NCBI GenBank assembly: GCA_945860745.1
Contig: CAMASH010000014.1
Coordinates: 1 to 54,169 of the forward strand
Direction: 5' to 3'
DNA from: Chthoniobacter flavus
Lineage (GTDB): Bacteria > Verrucomicrobiota > Verrucomicrobiia > Chthoniobacterales > Terrimicrobiaceae
DNA length: 54,169 nt
This document shows positions 35,377 through 43,860 of the stretch, in pieces (within the stretch, counting starts at the first letter, position 1; every line of letters starts with the position of its first letter). A model generated the notes under the pieces. That model was not told the origin of the DNA. It made no database searches and was given only the letters and a program-made list of their open reading frames with translations. The translations under genes were made by a program, and so were the position numbers.

Positions 35377-37350
35377 ATGAACAAAAAGCCGTTCTCGTTT
35401 AGCACGAACTCATCATCTCGGGTATTGCTTGCCGCCGCTTGTGCAGCGCTCCTTGCCATCCCGCAAACCGCCCGGGCGGATGATCGAACCAAGGCAAACA
35501 ACACAACCAATCTGGACCAGACCGGGAGTTGGACCTTGGGCGTCGTTCCCGGGAGCGGGGATGTGGCTGTCTGGGATGATACGGTCACCGCCGCCAACAC
35601 GACCGCTCTCGGCAGCAACCTTTCCTGGCAGGGCATCCGCATCGGCGGAACCACCCGGACCGGGCTGGTCACAATCAATGCCGGCAACACCCTCACTCTT
35701 GGATCATCCGGAATCGACATGTCGTCCGCCCCCAGAGATCTGAGCTTGAAGAGCGGAATCACGGTGGGTGCAAATCAGGATTGGACTGTTGGATCCAACC
35801 GAACTCTCTCTCACACAAGCGGCACGGGCAATTTGATCAGCGGAAGCGCGAATGTCACAAAAAAGGGCGCCGGCACCTTGGACACGTTCGGAACCTCAAC
35901 CACGCCCAATGATTTCACCGGAACACTGACCATCGAACAGGGGACTTGGCTCGTTTCCGGCCAGGTGTTTTCCAATGCCTCCACTGCGAACGCTGTTCTG
36001 AAAGGCGGAGTGGTGGTCCGGAATACCGGAAACGTCGGGACGATAACCGCGAGCGGCGGCAACGCCACCACGCACATCGATGGGAACGTGACCCTTATCG
36101 GATCAACGTCAGGAACAAGCAACACTACCAGCCTTGTCTTTCAACGTGGTGCCGGAACTGCGGCGGTCAACCTTCGGGCGAACGCCGAGATCAATGTTTC
36201 CAATGCGCCGGTTGGCACGCTTCTTACCGGAGGCCGGGTGCTTTTCGGTGGCGTCAGCGAAAGCGGCGGAAATTTCAGCCTCACCAAGACCGGACCCGGC
36301 CTGCTGTATTTTGAAAACCAAAACTTAACCCCGACGTCCTACACCGGGGGAACCTTCATTAATGAGGGAACGCTGCGAATCTCTGGCTACGGCAAGCTGC
36401 CGACTGGAGGGAATGTCACGATCAACGGCGGCACCCTTTTCATGGACACCTACAACAACGTTTCGGTCGGCGTTCTCACCCTGACCAACGGTGCCATCCA
36501 ACAGGGAACCCTCAGTGCGACGCCAAAAACCCTCACTGCCACCAGCTTCGTGATGTCCAACGGATCGGTCAGCCAGATTCTTGCCGGCGCGAATGCCACC
36601 ATGACCAAGAGCACATCAGGCACGGTCACGCTCTCTGCCAACAACACCTTCACCGGCGCAACGGCGGTCAATGCGGGCACCCTGATCATCAGCGGGTCGA
36701 TTAGTAACTCCAGTGCGGTCACCGTCGCGGCTGGTGCACAACTGCGCTACAATTCCGCCAGTGCCCGGACAGGCGGCCTCACGCTTAGCGGCAATGGCAG
36801 TGCCTCGCGCGCGGTGCTTGGAGGCATAGGCAGCATCAATACGGCCATTACGTTGGACAACTTGGGCGACACACTCTCTCCGGGCAACAGCCCAGGCCTG
36901 CAGGGTTATGGAGTGACCCAGACATGGGCCTCGATGACTTACCTTTGGGAAGTGAACAACTTCACCGGCACAACAGCCGGCACCGACTTCGACCGGATCA
37001 ACATCACCGGCAACCTGAACCTCACGGGCGGCACTGGGGCCTACCAACTCGACATCACGTCCCTCACCGGGCTGAACGCCAACGGGAATGTCGGCAACTT
37101 CAGCGAGGTGAACCGTTCCTGGACGATCCTCAACACCACCACCGGCATCAGTGGATTCAATGCAGCCAATTGGACACTCCTCACTACAAACTTCACGAGT
37201 AGCCCCGCCTACGGGGGAACCTTCTCGCTGGCCCAAGCGAGCAATGACTTGGTGCTGAGCTACGCCGTCCCAGAGCCCTCCACTTGGGCGCTCCTCGCCG
37301 TCAGCCTCGCGACCGTCATGGTCCTGCGCCGCCGCCGTCGGACGTCTTAA
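35377..37350 (+). CDS. autotransporter-type beta-repeat protein with PEP-CTERM anchor
   Basis: 657 residues from MNKKPFSFSTN; an ATG 11 codons earlier is less likely because the signal peptide starts here (VLLAAACAALLAIPQTARA). The body is a Thr/Asn/Gly-rich beta-solenoid with a clear beta-strand repeat (TVTLSANNTFTGATAVNAGTLII, about 418-440). The tail VPEPSTWALLAVSLATVMVLRRRRRTS is a PEP-CTERM signal, for processing by an exosortase outside this window. There is no C-terminal beta-barrel, so it is not a true autotransporter. It is a close paralogue of the first 612 residues of the protein at 22416, with the same N-terminal blocks. It is probably a cell-surface or exopolysaccharide-associated protein. 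Confidence 0.85.
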   Translation: MNKKPFSFSTNSSSRVLLAAACAALLAIPQTARADDRTKANNTTNLDQTGSWTLGVVPGSGDVAVWDDTVTAANTTALGSNLSWQGIRIGGTTRTGLVTINAGNTLTLGSSGIDMSSAPRDLSLKSGITVGANQDWTVGSNRTLSHTSGTGNLISGSANVTKKGAGTLDTFGTSTTPNDFTGTLTIEQGTWLVSGQVFSNASTANAVLKGGVVVRNTGNVGTITASGGNATTHIDGNVTLIGSTSGTSNTTSLVFQRGAGTAAVNLRANAEINVSNAPVGTLLTGGRVLFGGVSESGGNFSLTKTGPGLLYFENQNLTPTSYTGGTFINEGTLRISGYGKLPTGGNVTINGGTLFMDTYNNVSVGVLTLTNGAIQQGTLSATPKTLTATSFVMSNGSVSQILAGANATMTKSTSGTVTLSANNTFTGATAVNAGTLIISGSISNSSAVTVAAGAQLRYNSASARTGGLTLSGNGSASRAVLGGIGSINTAITLDNLGDTLSPGNSPGLQGYGVTQTWASMTYLWEVNNFTGTTAGTDFDRINITGNLNLTGGTGAYQLDITSLTGLNANGNVGNFSEVNRSWTILNTTTGISGFNAANWTLLTTNFTSSPAYGGTFSLAQASNDLVLSYAVPEPSTWALLAVSLATVMVLRRRRRTS

Positions 37351-37510
37351 ACTTCGGCCTTTTCTTGTCGGGGGAGGCGAGGGGGCGGTCGTTTATCCGC
37401 GGAGGGCGCCGGGATGGGATTCGGAGTATCGCCGCGATACCGAAATCCGGTCCGGAAGTGCGCTTTGCCCGGACAAATCCCAGGGGAGTGGTTCAGATTG
37501 CGTAAGGGTC

Positions 37511-37586
37511 TGGCCGCCAGAGCCGGCGGCTGACCGAGGCCTATCCACTGTGATAAGGTGAGGGAAGCCGATGGCTCTGGCGGCCA
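37511..37586. repeat. 76-bp inverted-repeat element
   Basis: Bounded by TGGCCGCCAGAGCC and GGCTCTGGCGGCCA (14-bp perfect inverted repeat) with an imperfect inner palindrome (CCTATCCACTGTGATAAGG). Only one copy is in the window. The rest of 37351-37854 shows no gene. Confidence 0.65.
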
Positions 37587-37854
37587 AATGGTTAGCAAGA
37601 TGGAGTGCGTCACTGTGATTTGTCCGGCCTTAGAGCGATCCTCTTTGGCTGGCACTCAGGATGCCTGTCCCTCGCGTTCGGCGGGACGAAGTTCCTCGAT
37701 TTCGCGCTTGAGGGGCTCCCGTTAGGCGCGGACGAATTCGTGGCCCCGCGCATCGCGCGGTGAAGGTGCACCAGAAGAGTCGAGCGCCCGAGAAAAGACG
37801 CTGAGACGCCTTTTCGTTGACTGGTAATATTCTTGTGGATATCTCTCGTCTTTC

Positions 37855-38304
37855 ATGGGACTTCAAAGGCTTAGTCACCTGCGACGCACTTATCGGGAGG
37901 GATTGCTGAATGATGTGGTTCCCTTTTGGTCTAAGAACGCGGTTGACTCCGAATTCGGCGGTTTCCTGACCTGTCTGGATCGCCAGGGACGGGTCATCGA
38001 CACCGACAAGGCGATCTGGCTTCAAGGCCGCATGAGTTGGCTATATGCCACCCTGTATTCCGAGGTGGAACCGCGGCAGGACTGGATGCTCCAGGCCCGT
38101 AGCGGGGCGAATTTTCTCCGGGAGCACGGATTCGATCACGACGGGCGGATGTTTTTTCATGTCACCCGCGAGGGTCGTCCGATCCGGAAACGGCGATACT
38201 TTTTCAGCGAATGCTTCACGGTGATGGCTTACGCCGCGCTGGCGCGGGCTGACCACGATTCGGATTGGGCCGTTCGGGCCCGGGAGCAAGGCTGCCTCTC
38301 TCAT
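37855..38304 (+). pseudogene. truncated N-acylglucosamine 2-epimerase-family gene
   Basis: The first 150 residues of an AGE-family epimerase: LRRTYREGLLNDVVPFWSKNAVDSEFGGFLTCLDRQG, then KAIWLQGRMSWLYATLY and RYFFSECFTVMAYAALAR. Family proteins are about 390-420 residues of alpha/alpha barrel. Here the frame runs into the 100-bp hairpin element and stops inside it at 38322. Past the element no AGE-like sequence continues, so the 3' part was deleted. Family members interconvert GlcNAc/ManNAc or other sugars; this copy should be inactive. Confidence 0.8.
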
Positions 38305-38404
38305 ACCATCTCTGCCAAATAAATGGACTCAGAACATCGGCAGGATGCCGATGCCACGTGGCATTGGCTTCCAGCCAATGATCCAAACAAATCAAAGAGA
38401 TGGT
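38305..38404. repeat. 100-bp hairpin element, copy 2
   Basis: The same sequence as copy 1 at 10588-10687. Here the outer inverted repeat extends to 11 bp (ATACCATCTCT / AGAGATGGTAT). It interrupts the AGE-family gene and supplies the stop codon now ending that frame. Confidence 0.87.
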
Positions 38405-38590
38405 ATAAGTAGTGCGCAAAGATTTTCCCGCTTTCCCGGAAGCGTTCGATCGGGGTGAGCTTCGCCCACTCCGGCTACTCTTCCGGCCAGCCTTCAAATC
38501 TCACGATGGAACCGTCTCCACCCCAAAAGCAACGGCCTGTCGAGGCGGGAGAACGGCAGTTCTGGGAGAGTTGCAAACACGGAAAAGATG

Positions 38591-38715
38591 GCGGCAGAGC
38601 CGCGACCACGCCTCAGCGGAGTGAGGCGGCTACAACAACAGCGCGCGAAATGACGTTCTGCGCCTGTAGCCACGGCAGTCCCTTGCCGTGTTCGTGCCAT
38701 GCCGCGCGAAGCGCG
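38591..38715. repeat. cluster of four short hairpins
   Basis: Four small inverted repeats in 125 bp: GCGGC-AGA-GCCGC, CCTCA-N6-TGAGG, CACGGCA-N6-TGCCGTG and CGCGC-GAA-GCGCG. They lie just downstream of the convergent FAD/Fe-S dehydrogenase. This looks like a REP-type intergenic region. No gene is seen in 38405-38761. Confidence 0.5.
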
Positions 38716-38761
38716 CTCGCTGGATCACCTGGAATTGCAATTATTTGGCGGAGAGACAGTC

Positions 38762-41698
38762 TCACGCAACCGCGTCCCGGAGAATTTCGGCGAGGTGGAG
38801 GGCTTTTCGTCCGGTGCCGTCGTGGATTTGATGGCGGCAGGAGGTGCCGGACGCGCAAATGACGCTGGACTCCGGTTCCTTGCGCACGGCCGGGAAGAGG
38901 ACGAGTTCCCCGATGTCCATCGAGAGCTGATAATGCTCGGACTCATATCCGAAGCTGCCGGCCATCCCGCAGCAGCCGGAGGGGATCAAGCGCACGTCAT
39001 GGCCCGGGACAAGCTCCAAGGCGCGAATCGTCGGCAGCAGCCCGACGAGAGCTTTCTGCTGGCAGTGGCCGTGAAGACGAATGACTTTTTTCCGTTCGAG
39101 AAAAGATCCGGGCGCGATGCGTCCGGCATCGGCTTCGCGCACGAGAAATTCATCGAGCAGGAGGCAATGCGAGGCTAACTCGCGGGCCTGCTGCCGGGCG
39201 GCTCCCCGGAGCAGATCCGGATACTCATCGCGAAACCCCAGGAAGGCCGAGGGTTCGATGCCGATGAGTGGCCTCTCCGCGGAGATCAACGGATAGAGCC
39301 GGCGCACGTTCTCCCGCGCGAGCCCCCGCGCTTTTTTGAGAACCCCCTTCGAGAGGGAAGACCTTCCGCTTTCAAGGTGATCGGGTATCGAAACCCGGTA
39401 GCCCAGCCTTTCCAGGAGCTCGACTGTTTTGATGCCGATCGATGCGTCCTGATAATTCGTAAACTCGTCGGCGAACAAAAAGACCTCTCCCGTCCGGCCG
39501 GAGGTGGCGGCGGGCGTGTGGCGGCCAAACCAGGAGCGGAACGTTTCCTGCGGGAGCAGCGGAATGCTCCGCTTGGGATGAAATCCGGACAAGGTATTTG
39601 CTGCCCGTCGAAGGAAGGGAGTGCGGAAGATTGCGTTCCAGATCCAGGGAGCCAAACGCGCCAGCCGGTTGATTTCCACATAGCTGGAAATCAAGCGGGA
39701 ACGCAGCGGGATGCCGTGCTGCTCGTGGTAGCTCTGGAGAAACTCGGCCTTTAGCCTGGTGAGATCGACCCCCGAGGGGCACTCGGACTTGCAGCCTTTG
39801 CAGCCCAGGCAGAGGTCCAGCACGCGGTGGAGTTCCCCGCTGTGCAGGGCCGTTTGCCCCCGGTCGGTCATGAGCTGGCGGAGGAGGTTGGCCCGGCCAC
39901 GGGTGGAATCCTCCTCCCGGCGGGTCGCCATGTAGCTCGGGCACATCGTGCCGCCTCCCAGGGGAGTTTTCAGGCACTCGCCGGCCCCGTTGCATTTCTC
40001 TGCGGCGGCGACCATGCCGCCTGCATCCGGCCACGCGAAGAAGGTTTCCCAAGCCGGAGGGCTTGAATCCGGGGCGTGACGCAACGCCTCATCCATGGGG
40101 GGCGCGCCGAATATTTTCCCGGGATTCAGGATGCCATGCGGATCGAAGGCCTGCTTGATCTCCCGGATCATCGCATAGCAGTCGTCGCCGACCATCTTCC
40201 GCAAAAACTCTCCGCGCAACCGGCCATCCCCATGCTCTCCGCTCAGCGAGCCCCGGTAGGATTTGACCAGCGCCGCGACATCCTCCGCGACCTGGCGAAA
40301 AAGGCGGACCCCTTCGCGGTGATGCAGACTGAAGATGGGCCGCATATGCAGCTGTCCGGTCGCGGCATGCCCGTAATAAACGCAGTCGATTCCATGCTTC
40401 CGCATCAGCGCGTCGAAATCGCGGATGTAATCTGGCAGAGCCCGCACATCCACGGCGGTGTCCTCCGCGACTTCGCGGGGCTTCTCATTTCCCGGCACGT
40501 TGTTGATGACCGCCTGCCCGGCCCGGCGCAAATCCCAGACATTGTTGGATGCGGACCCGCGGAGGACCGGATACGCGTAGCCCAGTCCGGCCGTCCGCAG
40601 GGCTTGCTCGACCTGGCCGACCGTCGTCTCGAGATCGGCCGCGCTTTCCCTGCGAAATTCCATGACGAGAATGGCGGCGGGCTCGCCGACCAAAAAATCC
40701 CGCTTCCGGGCGAGATCCAGGTTTTGCTTGCTGCAATCGAGGATATGTTGATCGATCAACTCGCAGGCCGAGGGCTGGAATTCGAGCGCGATCAGATTGG
40801 CCCGCAACGAATCCTCAATGCTGCGGAAATGCCCGCAGACCAGGGCCTGGTGGACGGGCGGCAGAGGGTCGCAGGACAGCTCGATTTCCGTGGCCACAAA
40901 AAGCGTTCCCTCGGAACCGGCGATCAACCGGCAGAAATTGAAAGGCTCATCGTGCGCCTCATCGAGGGCTGAGCATTTCATCAGCAGGTCCAGGGCGTAG
41001 CCGGTGTTGCGGCGCGGAATGGACTCCCGGGGGAATTGTCGCGTGATCTCCGCCCGGTTTTCCCTGCGGCCCAGCATATCCCGAACGGTCCGGTAAATGC
41101 CCGCTTCCAGGGTGTCGCCGCGACATTTTTCCCGGAATGCTTCCGGAGAGAGCGGCTCAAAAAACACCTCGCTGCCGTCGCTCAGAAACCCGCGCAGGCG
41201 CACCAGCCGGTCGCGCGTGCTGCCGTATATCACCGAGTTGGAGCCACACGAGTTGTTTCCCACCATGCCGCCCATCATCGCCCGGTTGGCCGTCGAAGTT
41301 TCCGGCCCGAAAAACAACCCGTGCACGGCGAGCGCGGCATTCAGCTCGTTGCGGATCACCCCCGGCTGGACGACGACCCTTCCGCGCCCGGCATCGATTT
41401 TGAGAATTTTCCTGAAGTGCCGCGACAGATCCATCACCAATCCGGTTCCCACACATTGGCCGGCGAGCGAAGTGCCTGCCGTGCGCGGAATCAGGCTGAG
41501 GTGGTTACGGGCCGCCCAGAGAATCAGCCGCCGGATATCTTCGGGGGTCTTTGGCCAGGCAACGCCGAGCGGCAGTTCTTGATACTCCGACGCATCGGTG
41601 GCGTAGAGCCGGCGCATCGTCTCATCGAAAGCGACCTCCCCATCGAAGGGGCCGGCCAGAAAATCTTCCTGCGCTGCGGCCGTGGGCTGGTTGATCAT
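38762..41698 (-). CDS. FAD-linked 2-hydroxyacid dehydrogenase fused to Fe-S/CCG domains
   Basis: 978 residues. Domain order: FAD-binding type 4 (about 40-260; IPRTAGTSLAGQCVGTGLV, GMVGNNSCGSNS), FAD-oxidase C-terminal domain (about 270-540; YYGHAATGQLHMRPIF and GSLSGEHGDGRLRGEFL), two [4Fe-4S] motifs (CNGAGECLK...MCP and CLGCKGCKSECP) and two C-terminal CCG-type segments (HGHCQQKAL; SGCCGMAGSFGYE). This is the layout of E. coli YdiJ-type enzymes, which oxidise D-2-hydroxy acids such as D-2-hydroxyglutarate or D-lactate and pass electrons to a membrane acceptor. All metal ligands I looked for are present. It follows the CoA-transferase gene after 210 nt on the same strand, so it may be the last gene of that operon. 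The exact substrate is not assignable. Confidence 0.9.
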   Translation of the reverse strand: MINQPTAAAQEDFLAGPFDGEVAFDETMRRLYATDASEYQELPLGVAWPKTPEDIRRLILWAARNHLSLIPRTAGTSLAGQCVGTGLVMDLSRHFRKILKIDAGRGRVVVQPGVIRNELNAALAVHGLFFGPETSTANRAMMGGMVGNNSCGSNSVIYGSTRDRLVRLRGFLSDGSEVFFEPLSPEAFREKCRGDTLEAGIYRTVRDMLGRRENRAEITRQFPRESIPRRNTGYALDLLMKCSALDEAHDEPFNFCRLIAGSEGTLFVATEIELSCDPLPPVHQALVCGHFRSIEDSLRANLIALEFQPSACELIDQHILDCSKQNLDLARKRDFLVGEPAAILVMEFRRESAADLETTVGQVEQALRTAGLGYAYPVLRGSASNNVWDLRRAGQAVINNVPGNEKPREVAEDTAVDVRALPDYIRDFDALMRKHGIDCVYYGHAATGQLHMRPIFSLHHREGVRLFRQVAEDVAALVKSYRGSLSGEHGDGRLRGEFLRKMVGDDCYAMIREIKQAFDPHGILNPGKIFGAPPMDEALRHAPDSSPPAWETFFAWPDAGGMVAAAEKCNGAGECLKTPLGGGTMCPSYMATRREEDSTRGRANLLRQLMTDRGQTALHSGELHRVLDLCLGCKGCKSECPSGVDLTRLKAEFLQSYHEQHGIPLRSRLISSYVEINRLARLAPWIWNAIFRTPFLRRAANTLSGFHPKRSIPLLPQETFRSWFGRHTPAATSGRTGEVFLFADEFTNYQDASIGIKTVELLERLGYRVSIPDHLESGRSSLSKGVLKKARGLARENVRRLYPLISAERPLIGIEPSAFLGFRDEYPDLLRGAARQQARELASHCLLLDEFLVREADAGRIAPGSFLERKKVIRLHGHCQQKALVGLLPTIRALELVPGHDVRLIPSGCCGMAGSFGYESEHYQLSMDIGELVLFPAVRKEPESSVICASGTSCRHQIHDGTGRKALHLAEILRDAVA

Positions 41699-41908
41699 CC
41701 TAAAAGAAAAAATGGGAAATGCCGCGGCGGTTTTGGCGAAACCGCCCTGCCACCCACCGGGAGGGATGCCGGCTCCGCTTCGCTACGGTTGTGCTCCCTC
41801 CACCAAACGCCCGACTTGCCCGATCCACGAAGCGCTTTCGCGCGGGTTTTGCCAAGCCGTCCGTCGATTTCCTATGATTCGGCATCCGGACTCCAGGAGG
41901 CCAGAGGC

Positions 41909-43069
41909 TCAAACTTTAGACAGAAGCTCATCGAAGACCTCGGCGTTATGCTCACCCAGTCCTGGAGCAGGACGTGCTGAGCGGGGACGCTGGCGATCAA
42001 ACGAAATCGGGAGGCCGACGACCCGGATGCCATTCCCCGGGAGATCTTGCAGGATGTCCACTGCGGCGAGTTGCTCGGACTCGGCGAGTTCCTTGATATT
42101 GTTCACCGGCGCGCACGGCACACCGACAGCCTCCAGGGCGGAGATCAGGGCGTCACGGGTATGAAGCGCGACGGCCGCCGACATGGCGGGAATCAGGGCT
42201 TCCTTGTTTCGCACCCGCTGGGGCGCGGTCTGGAAGCGGGGATCGGCGCTCCATTCCGGATGTCCGAGCACGGCGGAGCAGGAAGCAAACATCGGGTCGT
42301 TGCCTGCCGCGATCACCAAGGGAAGATCGGATGCCTCGAAGACCTGGTAGGGGACGATGAAAGCACTGCCCGTGCCGTGCCTGCCAGGAATACGGCCCGT
42401 GGCGATGTGGGCGTTCAAGGGTCCCTCCACCCAATGCACCGCGGTTTCGAAGAGCGAGGTGTCCACGATGGACCCGCATCCGGTGAGGTCACGTTTCCGG
42501 AGCGCACCCAGGGCGCCGATCACGCAAAACATCCCGGTGGCTTTGTCGTTGATGGAGGCCCCATTGAAGGTCGGCTCCTCCTCGGGGCGACCCGTGATGC
42601 TCATGATCCCGCCGTAGGCTTGCAGGAGGGGATCAAAGCCGGGATTTTTGTACATCGGCCCGGTCTGCCCAAAGGCCGAGATGTTGCAATAAATCAGCCT
42701 GGGAAATCGGGCGCACATCGTTTCTCCATCAATCCCGAGCTGCTCCACCAGGCCCGGCCGCAATGTCTGGATGAGGATGTCCGCCGTCTCACAAAGCGCG
42801 TTTAATTTCTCGACGTCCTCCGCAGATTTGAGGTCCAGCGTGACGCTGCGTTTGTTGCGGTTCTGGGCATGAAAGTAGAGGCTGGTCAGATCGTTCGGTC
42901 CGAACGGAGGACCCCATTGCCGGGCGTCGTCACCGCCATTCGGTTTCTCCACCTTGATGACATCGGCCCCCATGTCGGCCATGATGTTCCCGGCGAGCGG
43001 GCCGGCTAGGGCGTGGGCGACTTCAATGACTCGCACTCCGGCGAGGGGCAGGTTTTCTGTGGTGTTCAT
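41909..43069 (-). CDS. class III (CaiB/BaiF-family) CoA-transferase
   Basis: 386 residues, normal for the family. Marks are LAGVRVIEVAHALAGPLAGNIMADMGADVIKVEKP, RNKRSVTLDLKS, and the catalytic Asp175 in GASINDKATGMFCVIGAL (the family nucleophile is usually near 169). The ending PGLGEHNAEVFDELL is also typical. These enzymes move CoA from one acid to another by ping-pong chemistry. The start overlaps the SDR stop (ATGA), so the two are coupled. In this operon it would activate the incoming carboxylate, as BbsEF does in the benzylsuccinate pathway (analogy). Substrate unknown. Confidence 0.92.
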   Translation of the reverse strand: MNTTENLPLAGVRVIEVAHALAGPLAGNIMADMGADVIKVEKPNGGDDARQWGPPFGPNDLTSLYFHAQNRNKRSVTLDLKSAEDVEKLNALCETADILIQTLRPGLVEQLGIDGETMCARFPRLIYCNISAFGQTGPMYKNPGFDPLLQAYGGIMSITGRPEEEPTFNGASINDKATGMFCVIGALGALRKRDLTGCGSIVDTSLFETAVHWVEGPLNAHIATGRIPGRHGTGSAFIVPYQVFEASDLPLVIAAGNDPMFASCSAVLGHPEWSADPRFQTAPQRVRNKEALIPAMSAAVALHTRDALISALEAVGVPCAPVNNIKELAESEQLAAVDILQDLPGNGIRVVGLPISFDRQRPRSARPAPGLGEHNAEVFDELLSKV

Positions 43070-43860
43070 GGTTGCATGTGGAGGCCTCCGGAAACCGTCA
43101 TGTTTTCTCCGGTGATGTAAACGGCCGCGTCGGAAAGAAGAAAGGCGACCAGGTTGGCCACTTCATGGGGTTCGCCGTATCGTCCCATGGGAATACGCGC
43201 CAGAGTTTGCGCGGCAAATTTTTCGCTGCGCAGAACCTCGGTCATGGCCGTGTTAACGGTTCCAAATCCGACGGAATTGCAGCGGATGCCATACTTGGCC
43301 CATTCCACGGCCCCCGTCATGGTCAGGCCAAAAAGTCCGGATTTGGCGGCGGAGTAATTGGCCTGGCCGAACGAGCCGCGCTTCCCGGCGATCGAGGAAA
43401 TGTTGACGATCGCGCCGGTCGTCCCCGTCGGCTGGGGGACGTCCGGACGCGCCCGGTCGAGCATGTGCCGGCCAGCCGCCTGCATCATGAGGTAGCAGCC
43501 GGTGAGGTTCACCTCCATCACGTCGCCCCACTGCTGGGCGGTCATGTTTTCCAAGCGGGCCGGGCGGGTGATGCCGGCATTATTGACCAACCCGTGGACG
43601 GCACCAAATTTTTCCACGGCCTCTTGCACGCAGCGCGCGGCAAAGGCTTCGTCCGCCACATTTCCGGTGCAGGCGGCCGTGCGATCCTGCGGAAATCCGG
43701 CCAGCGTGACGGCAAGGATTTCTTCATTCCTGTCCGCCAGCATGACGCTCGCTCCGAGGTCTGAGCAAAGCCGGGCAATGGCTTGGCCGATGCCTTGGGC
43801 GGCACCGGTGACGATGACCGTGCGCCCGGAAAGGTCCATGGGATTCCCGCGGGCGCTCAT
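43066..43860 (-). CDS. short-chain dehydrogenase/reductase
   Basis: 264 residues (257 if the Met before DLSGRT is used). Classical SDR: TGAAQGIG nucleotide motif, NNAGI, and catalytic Ser155/156, Tyr169 and Lys173 in NISSIAGKRGSFGQANYSAAK. The ending (VAFLLSDAAVYITGENMTVSGGLHMQP) is FabG-like. Asp at the end of strand 2 (MLADRN) suggests NAD(H) preference. The stop overlaps the CoA-transferase start and the start overlaps the thiolase stop, both by 4 nt. A likely role is oxidising a 3-hydroxyacyl-CoA ahead of the thiolase. Confidence 0.9.
   Translation of the reverse strand: MSARGNPMDLSGRTVIVTGAAQGIGQAIARLCSDLGASVMLADRNEEILAVTLAGFPQDRTAACTGNVADEAFAARCVQEAVEKFGAVHGLVNNAGITRPARLENMTAQQWGDVMEVNLTGCYLMMQAAGRHMLDRARPDVPQPTGTTGAIVNISSIAGKRGSFGQANYSAAKSGLFGLTMTGAVEWAKYGIRCNSVGFGTVNTAMTEVLRSEKFAAQTLARIPMGRYGEPHEVANLVAFLLSDAAVYITGENMTVSGGLHMQP

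Noticed and set aside
35377-37350. True type V autotransporter
   Set aside because: The beta-strand repeats are there, but the C-terminus is a PEP-CTERM signal, not a beta-barrel.
38591-38715. CRISPR-like array
   Set aside because: The hairpins differ in sequence and spacing; there are no repeated units or spacers and no cas genes in the window.
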